Source of the DNA: HyVt-477 sp965224605
Lineage (GTDB): Bacteria > Pseudomonadota > Gammaproteobacteria > Thiotrichales > Thiotrichaceae
Length of the DNA stretch: 64,000 nt
Direction: 5' to 3'
Assembly: GCA_965224605.1 (NCBI GenBank)
Contig: CBDCZP010000017.1
Location: 1 to 64,000, forward strand
A program made the translations under genes and the position numbers. The number at the start of each line of letters is the position of its first letter. The first letter of the stretch is position 1. The notes beneath the pieces were generated by a model. The model saw nothing but the letters and a program-made list of their open reading frames with translations. It had not been told where the DNA came from and did no database searches. Positions 55,793 to 64,000 of this stretch are shown in pieces.

Positions 55793-56941
55793 CTATTTAA
55801 TTAGTATTCCATTATCCAATTGTTCATTCCCCAGCAATCCATTGTATAACTGAAAAGTATTTTCAAGTTGTGTATCAATAGTGAAATATTTCTCATAATT
55901 ATCTCGTGCCTGATCACCCATCTGCTGGCGCTTTAAAGGGTCAGTAATGAGTGTTTCCAGAGCTGTAATTAACTCGTCTTTGGAGTTAGTGACATAACCA
56001 GTTTCACCATTGATGACAGCTTCATTAACTCCACCGACATTCGATGCTATAACCGGCAGTTTAGCTCGCATTGCTTCAATAATGGTCAGAGGGAAACCTT
56101 CCCAGTTACTACTTAATACAAATATCTGGCTATCAGCCATTAGTTTATCAATATCGTTTCTGTAGCCCAAGATGTGGACTTTCTCACCCAAGTTAAAGTC
56201 CTTAATAGCGGCTTTAGCATCAGCTAATAAACCTCCATCACCTCCAATCAGGTTTAATTCCCATGGCAGGTCGCTTAATTCAGCTAAAGCTTCAATGAGT
56301 GTTTTATGGTCTTTCTGTTGAGCAAATCGTGCCACCATAATGAGTTTTGGAGGTTCATTAGAAGGATTAGCCATTAGCTCATGATCTATATCGGGCATGC
56401 CGTTCTGAATGGCAGTAATTTTTTTCGCGTTACAAACGTTTTGTGCAATTCCAATTTTTCGATCAAATTTGGAAACCGCTATTAAATGTGTAGGAAATAG
56501 GGCGCCTATTTTTTCGATAGTTTTATAGATTTTTTGTTTCCTGACGCTTACACCATCAGTAAATGCCCATCCATGAACCGTAAAGGTAGAAGGAATATTA
56601 TCAAGATAAACAGCTATTCTTCCTAGAATTCCCGCTTTAGAGGAATGCAAATTAACAAGATCTGGCTGGATTTCACGAAGCAGTTCACGGATTTCTTTAA
56701 AGGCTTTGAAATCTTTAACCGGATTGATTTGTCGGGTAAGATGATTAAGGACTCGATAGGGGATATTCAAGCTCGAAAGCATTTCGGTAAACTCAGCTTC
56801 TTCACCAACAACCACGGTTACTTTGTTACCTAAATTCTGTAGAGCGACGGCAATATCCTTGACGTGAATTTGCGCACCGCCAATGTCCCCTTTAGTAATA
56901 ATAATCACGATATTTACATTGCCTGATTCTATTTTTTTCAT
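55793..56941 (-). CDS. Glycosyltransferase family 4 protein
   Basis: The 382-residue GT-B enzyme shows the donor and acceptor features of family 4: KGDIGGAQIHVKDIAVAL near the N-terminus, HSSKAGILGRIA, FTVHGWAFT, and the nucleotide-sugar motif SNWEGFPLTIIEAM (E-x7-E type) at about 285-300, then SNVGGVNEAVINGETGYV. Substrate not predictable. It stands alone, which is unusual for a polysaccharide gene. Confidence 0.93.
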   Translation of the reverse strand: MKKIESGNVNIVIIITKGDIGGAQIHVKDIAVALQNLGNKVTVVVGEEAEFTEMLSSLNIPYRVLNHLTRQINPVKDFKAFKEIRELLREIQPDLVNLHSSKAGILGRIAVYLDNIPSTFTVHGWAFTDGVSVRKQKIYKTIEKIGALFPTHLIAVSKFDRKIGIAQNVCNAKKITAIQNGMPDIDHELMANPSNEPPKLIMVARFAQQKDHKTLIEALAELSDLPWELNLIGGDGGLLADAKAAIKDFNLGEKVHILGYRNDIDKLMADSQIFVLSSNWEGFPLTIIEAMRAKLPVIASNVGGVNEAVINGETGYVTNSKDELITALETLITDPLKRQQMGDQARDNYEKYFTIDTQLENTFQLYNGLLGNEQLDNGILIK

Positions 56942-57133
56942 GGCTCTAATCTTTCTTGTAAGTTCAGCACACTATAGTATATCGCAATGTCGTAGTAACA
57001 AAGTGGACGACGATGAAGTGAATGCCAAGGTGTCGTTAAAGTGTCGCGGTTATACGTGTATTAGTTATACATGTAATGGCAAGGCTGGGTGATATATACT
57101 TTGCTGCATTCACTAAAACCTGAGGTTAAAATA

Positions 57134-57919
57134 ATGTCTGACAATCCTTTTGAAGCACCTAAATCTACAGTTTCGGATATACAAAATAATACAGAAGTGG
57201 GTGTATTAAAGGAGACTGCCAGAAAAAACACTATTGGTTTTGGCTGGAAATGGATTAAAGAGGGTTTCAATTTATTTAAACTATCGCCCTTAATTTGGGT
57301 GTTAATGACCGTTATCTTTATTGTCTTAAATATAGTGCCTCTTGTTTCAATGGTTGTCTCTCTGCTTTTACCCATTTTCGTAGCTGGGTTTATTTATGGA
57401 GCACATGAACTTGATCATGGTAGACCTTTACGTGTAGGGCAGTTGTTTGAGGGTTTCAAGCAGAATGCAGGTGGTTTATTTGCTGTTTCAGGACTGTATA
57501 TTTTAGGCATCATTATTTGCCTACTAGTTGTTGTGGGAGTCGCTTATGGACTGGGTTCTTTTGATGCTTTCAGCCGAGTGGCAATGCAAGCAGGATCACT
57601 AAATCCAGCGGCTCAGCTTGATATGTATAAAAACCTAGTCTTACCAGGGCTTGTATATCTGGGTTTGATCATTCCTTTAGCAATGGCGGTGTGGTTTGCA
57701 CCGACACTCATCATCTTGCATGGCATGGGTGCAGTAGAAGCAATGAAGTGTAGCTTTAATGGCTGTTTGAAAAATGTACTGCCTTATCTTTGGTTCGGAA
57801 TTATCGCTACCATTCTTATTGTGCTGGGCATGATACCCTTGCTTTTAGGCTTATTGGTGGTACTGCCAACATTATTTGCTGCTACTTATGCTTCCTATAA
57901 GGATATCTTTCTGGATTAA
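57134..57919 (+). CDS. BPSS1780-type membrane protein
   Basis: The start at 57134 (MSDNPFEAPKSTV) follows a TGAGG site; the frame upstream is noncoding in character. The 261-residue protein has five or six membrane segments, an N-terminal NPFEAPKS motif and GFIYGAHELDHGRPLRVGQLF. This matches a conserved family of integral membrane proteins (BPSS1780) without known activity. Confidence 0.85.
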   Translation: MSDNPFEAPKSTVSDIQNNTEVGVLKETARKNTIGFGWKWIKEGFNLFKLSPLIWVLMTVIFIVLNIVPLVSMVVSLLLPIFVAGFIYGAHELDHGRPLRVGQLFEGFKQNAGGLFAVSGLYILGIIICLLVVVGVAYGLGSFDAFSRVAMQAGSLNPAAQLDMYKNLVLPGLVYLGLIIPLAMAVWFAPTLIILHGMGAVEAMKCSFNGCLKNVLPYLWFGIIATILIVLGMIPLLLGLLVVLPTLFAATYASYKDIFLD

Positions 57920-58066
57920 TAGGTGTCTATAGATTTAGAAGATTTTAGCACGAAAGGTGCGATGATACGGCAAGCTTAATATAACGTAGTTGCCTCTTTT
58001 AAACGGCAAGATCATCGAGTAATGTCTTGTTGATTAAGGATTATAAATTCAAAATAAGGATATATT

Positions 58067-59305
58067 ATGGGTATTACCGAAATACTCGCCATTCTGATCA
58101 CCTTGGCGGCATTATTCAGCTACATAAACTATCGTTTTATTAAATTACCGACCACGATAGGTCTGTTGGTTATTTCGTTACTCATTTCTCTTGGCATTAT
58201 TGCATTAGGGAAATTAGGCATTCCTTTGGAAGATTGGGCAAAGCACCTTCTTGCTGAAATAGACTTTAATGAAACACTGATGCAAGGCATGTTAAGTGCA
58301 TTATTATTTGCAGGTGCATTACATGTACATCTGGATGAATTAAAAAAACAACGCTGGGTTGTGGCTGTTCTGGCAAGCATCGGGGTGGTTACTTCCACTG
58401 CACTGATAGGCTTTACATCCTATTGGGTGTTTGGATGGCTTGGCTTAAATATCCCGTTAATTTATTGTCTTGTTTTTGGATCTTTAATTTCACCTACTGA
58501 TCCTATTGCTGTCATTGGTATTCTTAAAATTGTAGGCGCACCTAAATCACTGGAAACCAAAATTGCTGGTGAATCTTTGTTTAATGATGGTGTGGCGGTC
58601 GTTATATTTCTTGCTCTGTTAGGCATTGCGATGGGTGGACAAGGTGGGCATGGAGAAGTCACCGCAAGTAGTGTTGCATTGCTCTTTGTTCAAGAAGCTT
58701 TAGGGGGTGCAGTTTATGGGTTTATTATTGGCTACATTGCCTATAGGCTACTTGCCAGTATCGATAATTATCAAGTTGAAATATTAATTACCCTTGCTTT
58801 AGTCTTTGGTGGTTATGCCTTGGCGAGTAAACTACATATTTCCGGGCCCATAGCTATTGTTGTCGCAGGATTAATGATTGGCAACAACGGCAGACAATAT
58901 GCCATGTCAGATAAAACACGCGAGCATCTGGATAATTTCTGGGAATTAATTGATGAAATACTCAATGCCGTGTTGTTTGTATTGATTGGCTTGGAAGTGC
59001 TTGTTCTGACGTTCAATCAACAGTACCTCTGGGCAGGTTTAATTATGATACCCATCACTTTACTAGCGAGGTTTATAGCAGTGGGTGTGCCTGTTTCGTT
59101 AATGCGACTACGGCAAACATTTACTCCCAGACTCGTTCGTATTCTCACCTGGGGAGGTTTGCGCGGCGGTATCTCTATTGCGCTTGCCTTGACCTTGCCG
59201 ACTGGAGAAACCAGAGAGGCGATTTTAGTAATCACTTACGTCATTGTCGTTTTCTCTATTATTGTACAAGGGTTGACGATTAGTAAGTTAATCGCAAGAG
59301 AATAA
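58067..59305 (+). CDS. CPA1-family sodium:proton antiporter
   Basis: The 412-residue protein has about 12 membrane helices and the CPA1 motif LISPTDPIAVIGILK in helix 5 followed by ESLFNDGVAVVIF, which holds the ion-binding Asp pair. The later RILTWGGLRGGISIALALTLP is the family helix 10 segment. It probably exports Na+ or K+ in exchange for H+. It is a single-gene unit. Confidence 0.94.
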   Translation: MGITEILAILITLAALFSYINYRFIKLPTTIGLLVISLLISLGIIALGKLGIPLEDWAKHLLAEIDFNETLMQGMLSALLFAGALHVHLDELKKQRWVVAVLASIGVVTSTALIGFTSYWVFGWLGLNIPLIYCLVFGSLISPTDPIAVIGILKIVGAPKSLETKIAGESLFNDGVAVVIFLALLGIAMGGQGGHGEVTASSVALLFVQEALGGAVYGFIIGYIAYRLLASIDNYQVEILITLALVFGGYALASKLHISGPIAIVVAGLMIGNNGRQYAMSDKTREHLDNFWELIDEILNAVLFVLIGLEVLVLTFNQQYLWAGLIMIPITLLARFIAVGVPVSLMRLRQTFTPRLVRILTWGGLRGGISIALALTLPTGETREAILVITYVIVVFSIIVQGLTISKLIARE

Positions 59306-59398
59306 AAACCGTTTTTTGTGAATGCGCTTGTTGAATGACTTGTGCAAGATGTAGAAACAAGGGTTCTTGCTTCCACACGAGTTAATTATACAAGTAAT

Positions 59399-60349
59399 TT
59401 ACAACTGGCTCAGCAAAGGGTAACGATAAGTATTTATACGCTTAGACCAGCCATTTAACCAGCGCGCTTCATTCCTGCGGGGCGGTGAGTTTCTCACCCG
59501 TCGCTGTAAAACAGCCATCGCTGAAGTTGCAAAGTTATTGAGAGCAAGTGACCCAGGTCTTGAGGGTTGCATATTTTCCAGAACTTGTAACAACCCCCAG
59601 TTCTGTCCTTTGTAACCACCTCGTCTATTCAAGCCTTCACCTTTGAAATTGACATAATCTACTAAAGCATACCAACCGCCGGGCGTGTTGGCGACAGCAT
59701 TCAAGTTGTTAGAAACGTGTGAACGTAGATGCCTAGGTGTTTTTTTAACGAGCCTGGGCATAGCCCGTCGTGCACGTTTGATAATATACTCAGCCTGAAG
59801 ATGGCGGGTACGATATAATAAGTTTTCTAATTCAGTCACTTGTCTGGACCCCTTTGCTCTCATCAATTGAGAACGGCTATTCCATGGCGCACCATGATTA
59901 CGTGCTCGTTTGAGCCATGCAGGAAGATGTTCCCCGCGCTGCTCAAGATATGTCAATAAACCGGGAAAAGTATTACCAAAGCGATGTCGACGTGGCCCAG
60001 AAGGGTACCAGGTGAAATGACCGATACCCATAGCAGCAAAATTCTCGCCACGATTCCAGTGAACAAGCTTACTCTTCACACCACCCGCTTCATTTCTGAA
60101 AATCTTATCGCCGATGATTCTAAGTGCTTGTGTGGAGTTGGCAGATTTATAGTGCCCAGGTTGGTAGACATAAGGCTTAACAGGGTTATGTCTTTTCCGT
60201 TGCTGGTGGTAAGAAGGGTGTCTAACTATAGGTGCTTTAACAGCAACGGGAGTTGCCTCTGGAATGTTAGCTTGTTTCACTTGCTGTTGGCTACATGCAG
60301 TCATCGTCAACACGGAGACGACCAAGAGGGGTGATAAATATTTTGTCAC
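59399..60349 (-). CDS. Lysozyme-like conserved lipoprotein
   Basis: A lipobox (LTMTACS, Cys about 19) is followed by a basic linker. The main domain begins IFRNEAGGVKSKLVHWNRGENF, then AMGIGHFTWYP, GLLTYLEQRGEHLPAWL, and GWYALVDYVNFKGEG. These blocks recur in a conserved hypothetical proteobacterial family. The Glu in FRNEAGG and the GxGHFxWYP loop look like a lysozyme-type active site, but catalysis is not shown. Very basic (many Arg), so binding to peptidoglycan or nucleic acid is possible. Confidence 0.7.
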   Translation of the reverse strand: MTKYLSPLLVVSVLTMTACSQQQVKQANIPEATPVAVKAPIVRHPSYHQQRKRHNPVKPYVYQPGHYKSANSTQALRIIGDKIFRNEAGGVKSKLVHWNRGENFAAMGIGHFTWYPSGPRRHRFGNTFPGLLTYLEQRGEHLPAWLKRARNHGAPWNSRSQLMRAKGSRQVTELENLLYRTRHLQAEYIIKRARRAMPRLVKKTPRHLRSHVSNNLNAVANTPGGWYALVDYVNFKGEGLNRRGGYKGQNWGLLQVLENMQPSRPGSLALNNFATSAMAVLQRRVRNSPPRRNEARWLNGWSKRINTYRYPLLSQL

Positions 60350-60619
60350 GGTGTTTCCTTATTATTATTATTTTGTAACACTGTTTAAATAGCTTTTAGG
60401 TGTAGTATATCGACAGGAGTATGAAATTTCAGTAAATGCAGATAAGGTGTGTAGAATACAGGAACTATTAGGCTGATTTTTTCTCTAATGAGTTATAGCT
60501 TGAAAATATTGGCTTTAAAACTAGGAATTGACTTGAAAATAGAAATATTGACTTGAAAAATAAGTACAGCAACCTTATTTTGATAGTTGTCCATATAACG
60601 ATTAGTAAGAGGGTACATC

Positions 60620-60937
60620 GTGACTACACATTTAGCATCATTTAATATCGGTCAAATTATTCATCATCGTAATTTTAATTATCGGGGTGTTATCGTGGAT
60701 GTTGACCCAAGTTTTCAAGGCAGCGATGAATGGTATGAAGAAAATGCTAATAGTCATCCTCCCAAGGATGCCCCTTGGTATCATGTGTTGGTTGACGACG
60801 AAAGCGTAGTGACCTACGTTGCAGAGAGAAACCTTGAAATTGATGAAGAAGGAGTACCTATTCAGCATCCTATGGTTCAAGATATTTTCTCAGGCTATGA
60901 TGAAGGTAAATATAACCTGAATGTAACTCTGAACTAA
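60620..60937 (+). CDS. hspQ: Heat shock protein HspQ
   Basis: The 105-residue protein matches HspQ/YccV: FNIGQIIHHRNFNYRGVIVDVDP, WYHVLVDDE, and VTYVAERNLEI. HspQ binds Lon and modulates its proteolysis; the fold is that of hemimethylated-DNA-binding proteins. It lies 3 bp before the TauE/SafE-like gene and is probably cotranscribed with it. Confidence 0.95.
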   Translation: MTTHLASFNIGQIIHHRNFNYRGVIVDVDPSFQGSDEWYEENANSHPPKDAPWYHVLVDDESVVTYVAERNLEIDEEGVPIQHPMVQDIFSGYDEGKYNLNVTLN

Positions 60938-60940
60938 TCA

Positions 60941-61675
60941 ATGGAATGGCTGTTCCAAGCTAACTACCTAAGTGCATTTCTAGTTGGACTGTTGGGCGGG
61001 GTTCATTGTTTTGGTATGTGCGGAGGCATCGTAACCGCACTTTCATTTAATTCACCCTCTAGCATGTCTAGTAGCATGCCTAGCTCCACATCAACTTCTA
61101 AAACTTCATTTCATATTAATATTCTGTTCGGCTACAACATGGGTCGTATACTCGGCTACATGATTGCGGGAGCTATTGTAGGGGGTATGGGTAGCCTCGC
61201 TATTGATATACTTACTCTCAATGACATCGAACAGGCCAGATCCATATTTTCCATCATTGCCGCTCTATTCATGATGGCTCTAGGGCTTTATTTGGCAGGA
61301 GTCTGGAAAGGTATAGCCTATTTGGAAAAAGCAGGGCGACATGTGTGGAAACATATTGAACCTTTTAGCCGTCAATTCATTCCAGCGACTCACTTTTATA
61401 AAGCATTACCGCTGGGGTTGCTTTGGGGCTGGCTACCCTGTGGTCTTGTTTATACTATTCTGATCTGGGCCTTATCAGCGGGTAGCATGATAGAAGGAGC
61501 ACTACTGATGCTAGCCTTCGGACTAGGAACATTACCTAACTTATTGGCAATGGGGCTTGCTGCGGAAAAATTATCACGATGGACAAGAAACAAATGGGTG
61601 CAGCGTTTAGCAGGCGGTCTTATTGTTGCTTTAGGTCTGTTAATGCTTATGCAGCAAGCTCTTTATATCCTCTAA
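60941..61675 (+). CDS. TauE/SafE (DsbD_2-type) family membrane protein
   Basis: The 244-residue protein has six or so membrane segments and the family's GLLGGVHCFGMCGGIV motif near residue 20, then WGWLPCGLVYTI near 170, each with a Cys. This is the sulfite exporter-like or DsbD_2 type often found near cytochrome oxidase biogenesis genes. The Cys/Met/His clusters suggest copper or thiol chemistry. It overlaps the convergent RND gene by 36 bp. Confidence 0.85.
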   Translation: MEWLFQANYLSAFLVGLLGGVHCFGMCGGIVTALSFNSPSSMSSSMPSSTSTSKTSFHINILFGYNMGRILGYMIAGAIVGGMGSLAIDILTLNDIEQARSIFSIIAALFMMALGLYLAGVWKGIAYLEKAGRHVWKHIEPFSRQFIPATHFYKALPLGLLWGWLPCGLVYTILIWALSAGSMIEGALLMLAFGLGTLPNLLAMGLAAEKLSRWTRNKWVQRLAGGLIVALGLLMLMQQALYIL

Positions 61676-64000
61676 TACCATATAACTAGCAGGTATTAGT
61701 ATCAGCGTCATAAACGTCGCAAAGAGGATTCCAAAACCTAGACTCACGGCCATAGGTATCAAAAATTGGGCTTGTGTGCTTTTTTCCAGAATGAGCGGTG
61801 TTAAGCCGAAAAATGTTGTCAATGAGGTTAGGAGAATAGGGCGAAAGCGTGCTTTTCCGGCAGCTCTAACAGCCTCTGCCATAACCATACCTTCTCGTCT
61901 ACGACGATTGATATAATCCACCATCACTAACGAGTCGTTGACGACTACACCGGTTAGCGCTAATAAGCCCAGTAGACTACTGATGCTGAGAGTCATGCCC
62001 ATAACAGCATGTCCAATAAGTGCGCCAATCAAGCTAAAAGGTATGATAGTCATAACAATAAGTGGCTGAACATATGATCGAAAAGGAATAGCAAGTAGGG
62101 CGTAAATAGCAAACAAAACAAAGACCAAACCGGTAACCATGCTTTGCATGAATTCTTTTTGTTCTTTCTCTTCTCCTTCGAAGCTGGATTTAACACCCGG
62201 ATGATGAGTTAACAATTCAGGCAGCCAACGTTTAATATCATTGACTATAATCTTGCCGTTGCCCTTTTCTTTATTTAAATCAGCAGTGACATTAATAACA
62301 CGTTGTCTATCTACTCGTGTGATGATGGGGATGCCTTGTTTAGTATCGACATCTGCGGCTTCAGACAAAGGTACCTCTGCGCCATTAGCTGTGCGAATGT
62401 GTAGATTGTTTAGGTCATTAATAGAAGCACGCTCATCATTTGGGTAGCGCACCATGACGTAAATATCATCGCGGTTGCGTTGGATACGTTGCGCTTCTGC
62501 ACCATAGAATGCATGGCGAATTTGAGTGCCCAAATCAGTCAGATTAATACCGAGCAAGTCAGCGTCTTCCTGTAACTTTATTTGTAATTCTTGCTTACCA
62601 CCCTCAAAGCTGTTTTTAATATTGAAAACTCCATTTTCTCGATATTTAGCAATGATTTTTTGTTTAATAGCATCTGCAGCCGCTGCTAACTTATCAAAAT
62701 CCTGCCCGCGCAACTGAATGTCTATAGGTGCACCTCCGTGAGCTATTTCAGCACGGAATTTTAGTTCTTGCTTGCCGGGAATGTCGCCGATATTTTTGCG
62801 CCATTCCCGCACTAATTCAGAGCTACTAATCGTTAACGAACGTTTTTCTGGGGGGGTGATTTCCAACTGTACCTGACCGATATGGGATTGGCCTTTTGAA
62901 GTGCGCGTAAGGCCTACACCTGTCGCGCCGTAGGACACCAAAATATGCTGGATAATAGATGAGTTGCTAACCGGATCAACATATTTTTGCTGGAGGATTT
63001 TAGCTTGTTTATTGATGTGATCTATATGTTTTGAGGTGGTGTTAATGGGTGTGCCGGCAGGCATAAACAAGGTTGCGTTGGCGTATTCGGATTGCACTCT
63101 AGGAAAAAAAGTATACCGAAAATGCCCGGTGTTAATTAACACGACTGAAATCATTAGCATAATGATGAATAGTGCGATGGTTAAATAACGCATATTCAAC
63201 GTTGTGTTCAGCACAGGTCGGTAAACCTTGTCGATGAATATTTCTAATCCGTTGGCTACTTTTTGCTGAAGACGTGATAAGGGATTAATATTTCCTTTTT
63301 TAGAAATAGGCTTAAGGTGTCGTAAATGGGTTGGCAGGATTAATTTGGATTCGATTAATGAAAATAGTAGTACAGGAATGACGACCATCGGGATAAAAGC
63401 AAAGATTTTGCCACGATTGCCTGCCAACATTAATAATGGCACAAAGGCTGCCACTGTTGTAAACACCCCAAACGTCACCGGCACAGCGATTTCATAAGTA
63501 CCTTCAATGACCGCTTGCAGAGAATCTTTGCCACGCTTTTGATGAGTATAAATATTCTCTGCGGTGACAATAGCATCATCAACCACAATTCCAAGCACAA
63601 CGATAAAAGCGAATAATGTAATTAGATTAATGCTGATATTAAAATAGGCCATCACCCCAAGAGCGCCCATGAAACTGATCGGGATACCAACACTAACCCA
63701 AAAAGCAATGGCCGGGCGTAAAAATAGCGCCAGCAGCAGCATAATGAGAATACCCCCTTGCAAGGCACTTTTAAGCAAGGTTTGTAAACGCGCTTTTACG
63801 ATCCGCGAGCGGTCTTTCCAAAAAGTTAAATGTACGCCTGTGGGCAGGGTGGCGACTTTTTTTTCTATATAAGCTTTTACTTGCTCAGAGACTTCGAGTG
63901 TATTTTGCATCCCCACTCTATAAACGGGAATAAGGGCGGCTTTTTCGCCATCAAATACTGCATAAAGAGGATCTTCCGTAAACCCATCATTAACCGTTGC
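61640..64000 (-). CDS. RND efflux transporter permease (5' part outside the window)
   Basis: The minus-strand frame is open to the window edge, so 787 codons of an approximately 1050-residue pump are present. Membrane segments include ALQGGILIMLLLALFL, the proton-relay helix FAFIVVLGIVVDDAIVTAENIY with its Asp pair, and GLLALTGVVVNDSLVMVDYIN near the C-terminus. The sequence fits HAE1/CzcA-like proton-driven exporters of the inner membrane. An adaptor gene would be expected just beyond the window; the substrate is not predictable. Confidence 0.93.
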   Translation of the reverse strand, partial: ATVNDGFTEDPLYAVFDGEKAALIPVYRVGMQNTLEVSEQVKAYIEKKVATLPTGVHLTFWKDRSRIVKARLQTLLKSALQGGILIMLLLALFLRPAIAFWVSVGIPISFMGALGVMAYFNISINLITLFAFIVVLGIVVDDAIVTAENIYTHQKRGKDSLQAVIEGTYEIAVPVTFGVFTTVAAFVPLLMLAGNRGKIFAFIPMVVIPVLLFSLIESKLILPTHLRHLKPISKKGNINPLSRLQQKVANGLEIFIDKVYRPVLNTTLNMRYLTIALFIIMLMISVVLINTGHFRYTFFPRVQSEYANATLFMPAGTPINTTSKHIDHINKQAKILQQKYVDPVSNSSIIQHILVSYGATGVGLTRTSKGQSHIGQVQLEITPPEKRSLTISSSELVREWRKNIGDIPGKQELKFRAEIAHGGAPIDIQLRGQDFDKLAAAADAIKQKIIAKYRENGVFNIKNSFEGGKQELQIKLQEDADLLGINLTDLGTQIRHAFYGAEAQRIQRNRDDIYVMVRYPNDERASINDLNNLHIRTANGAEVPLSEAADVDTKQGIPIITRVDRQRVINVTADLNKEKGNGKIIVNDIKRWLPELLTHHPGVKSSFEGEEKEQKEFMQSMVTGLVFVLFAIYALLAIPFRSYVQPLIVMTIIPFSLIGALIGHAVMGMTLSISSLLGLLALTGVVVNDSLVMVDYINRRRREGMVMAEAVRAAGKARFRPILLTSLTTFFGLTPLILEKSTQAQFLIPMAVSLGFGILFATFMTLILIPASYMVLEDIKSLLHKH

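Overview
The window reads as chromosome of a moderately AT-rich, probably sulfur-oxidising gammaproteobacterium. Support comes from soxYZ with the Cys-bearing GGCGG tail, NtrBC/GlnK-AmtB nitrogen control, glutathione-dependent formaldehyde oxidation, HspQ, and many Gram-negative outer-membrane proteins. A Thiotrichales-like host (Leucothrix/Cocleimonas/Thiothrix type) is a guess from gene content; no 16S or complete marker gene was compared.

Region by region. 1-1525: partial DUF6164 gene and bioA. 1698-15840: a six-part surface locus made of a small secreted protein, two large secreted DUF11-type proteins, a 2177-residue outer-membrane protein (DUF11, SdrD-B-like, SPOR-like, Ig-like and beta-barrel parts) and an OmpA-type lipoprotein; two inverted copies of a short TIR-bearing repeat sit inside it. 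15942-19204: yceI/cytochrome b561 around a TTAG microsatellite, then a divergent pirin/LysR pair. 19657-21480: a candidate RiPP locus, with a precursor carrying three VYG core repeats and a radical SAM/SPASM maturase. 21651-21848: a MITE-like element. 22193-25897: soxZ, soxY and a TtrR/TtrS-like two-component system, ending at tRNA-Arg(ACG). 26475-33452: catalase, yhbY, rlmE, ftsH, folP, glmM. 34040-45532: amtB/glnK, an orphan CsgF-like protein, recQ, a NamZ-like amidohydrolase-neighbour gene, gyrA and ntrCB. 45686-48493: fghA and adhC with a divergent TetR gene. 48627-55691: mobA, a displaced rpoB 3' fragment, an S41 protease-like lipoprotein, a DUF6279-type lipoprotein, and mipA divergent from an RstAB-like pair. 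55793-64000: glycosyltransferase, membrane proteins, Na+/H+ antiporter, lysozyme-like lipoprotein, hspQ with a TauE/SafE-like gene, and a truncated RND pump.

The two accessory systems of most interest are the VYG-repeat/radical SAM locus, which resembles spliceotide (beta-amino-acid-forming) systems by its XYG motifs, and the DUF11/barrel/OmpA locus, which looks like a dedicated cell-surface export or display machine. Small palindromic repeats are frequent and recur as families (5.3-5.7, 17.2, 19.3, 33.9 and 42.8-43.0 kb).
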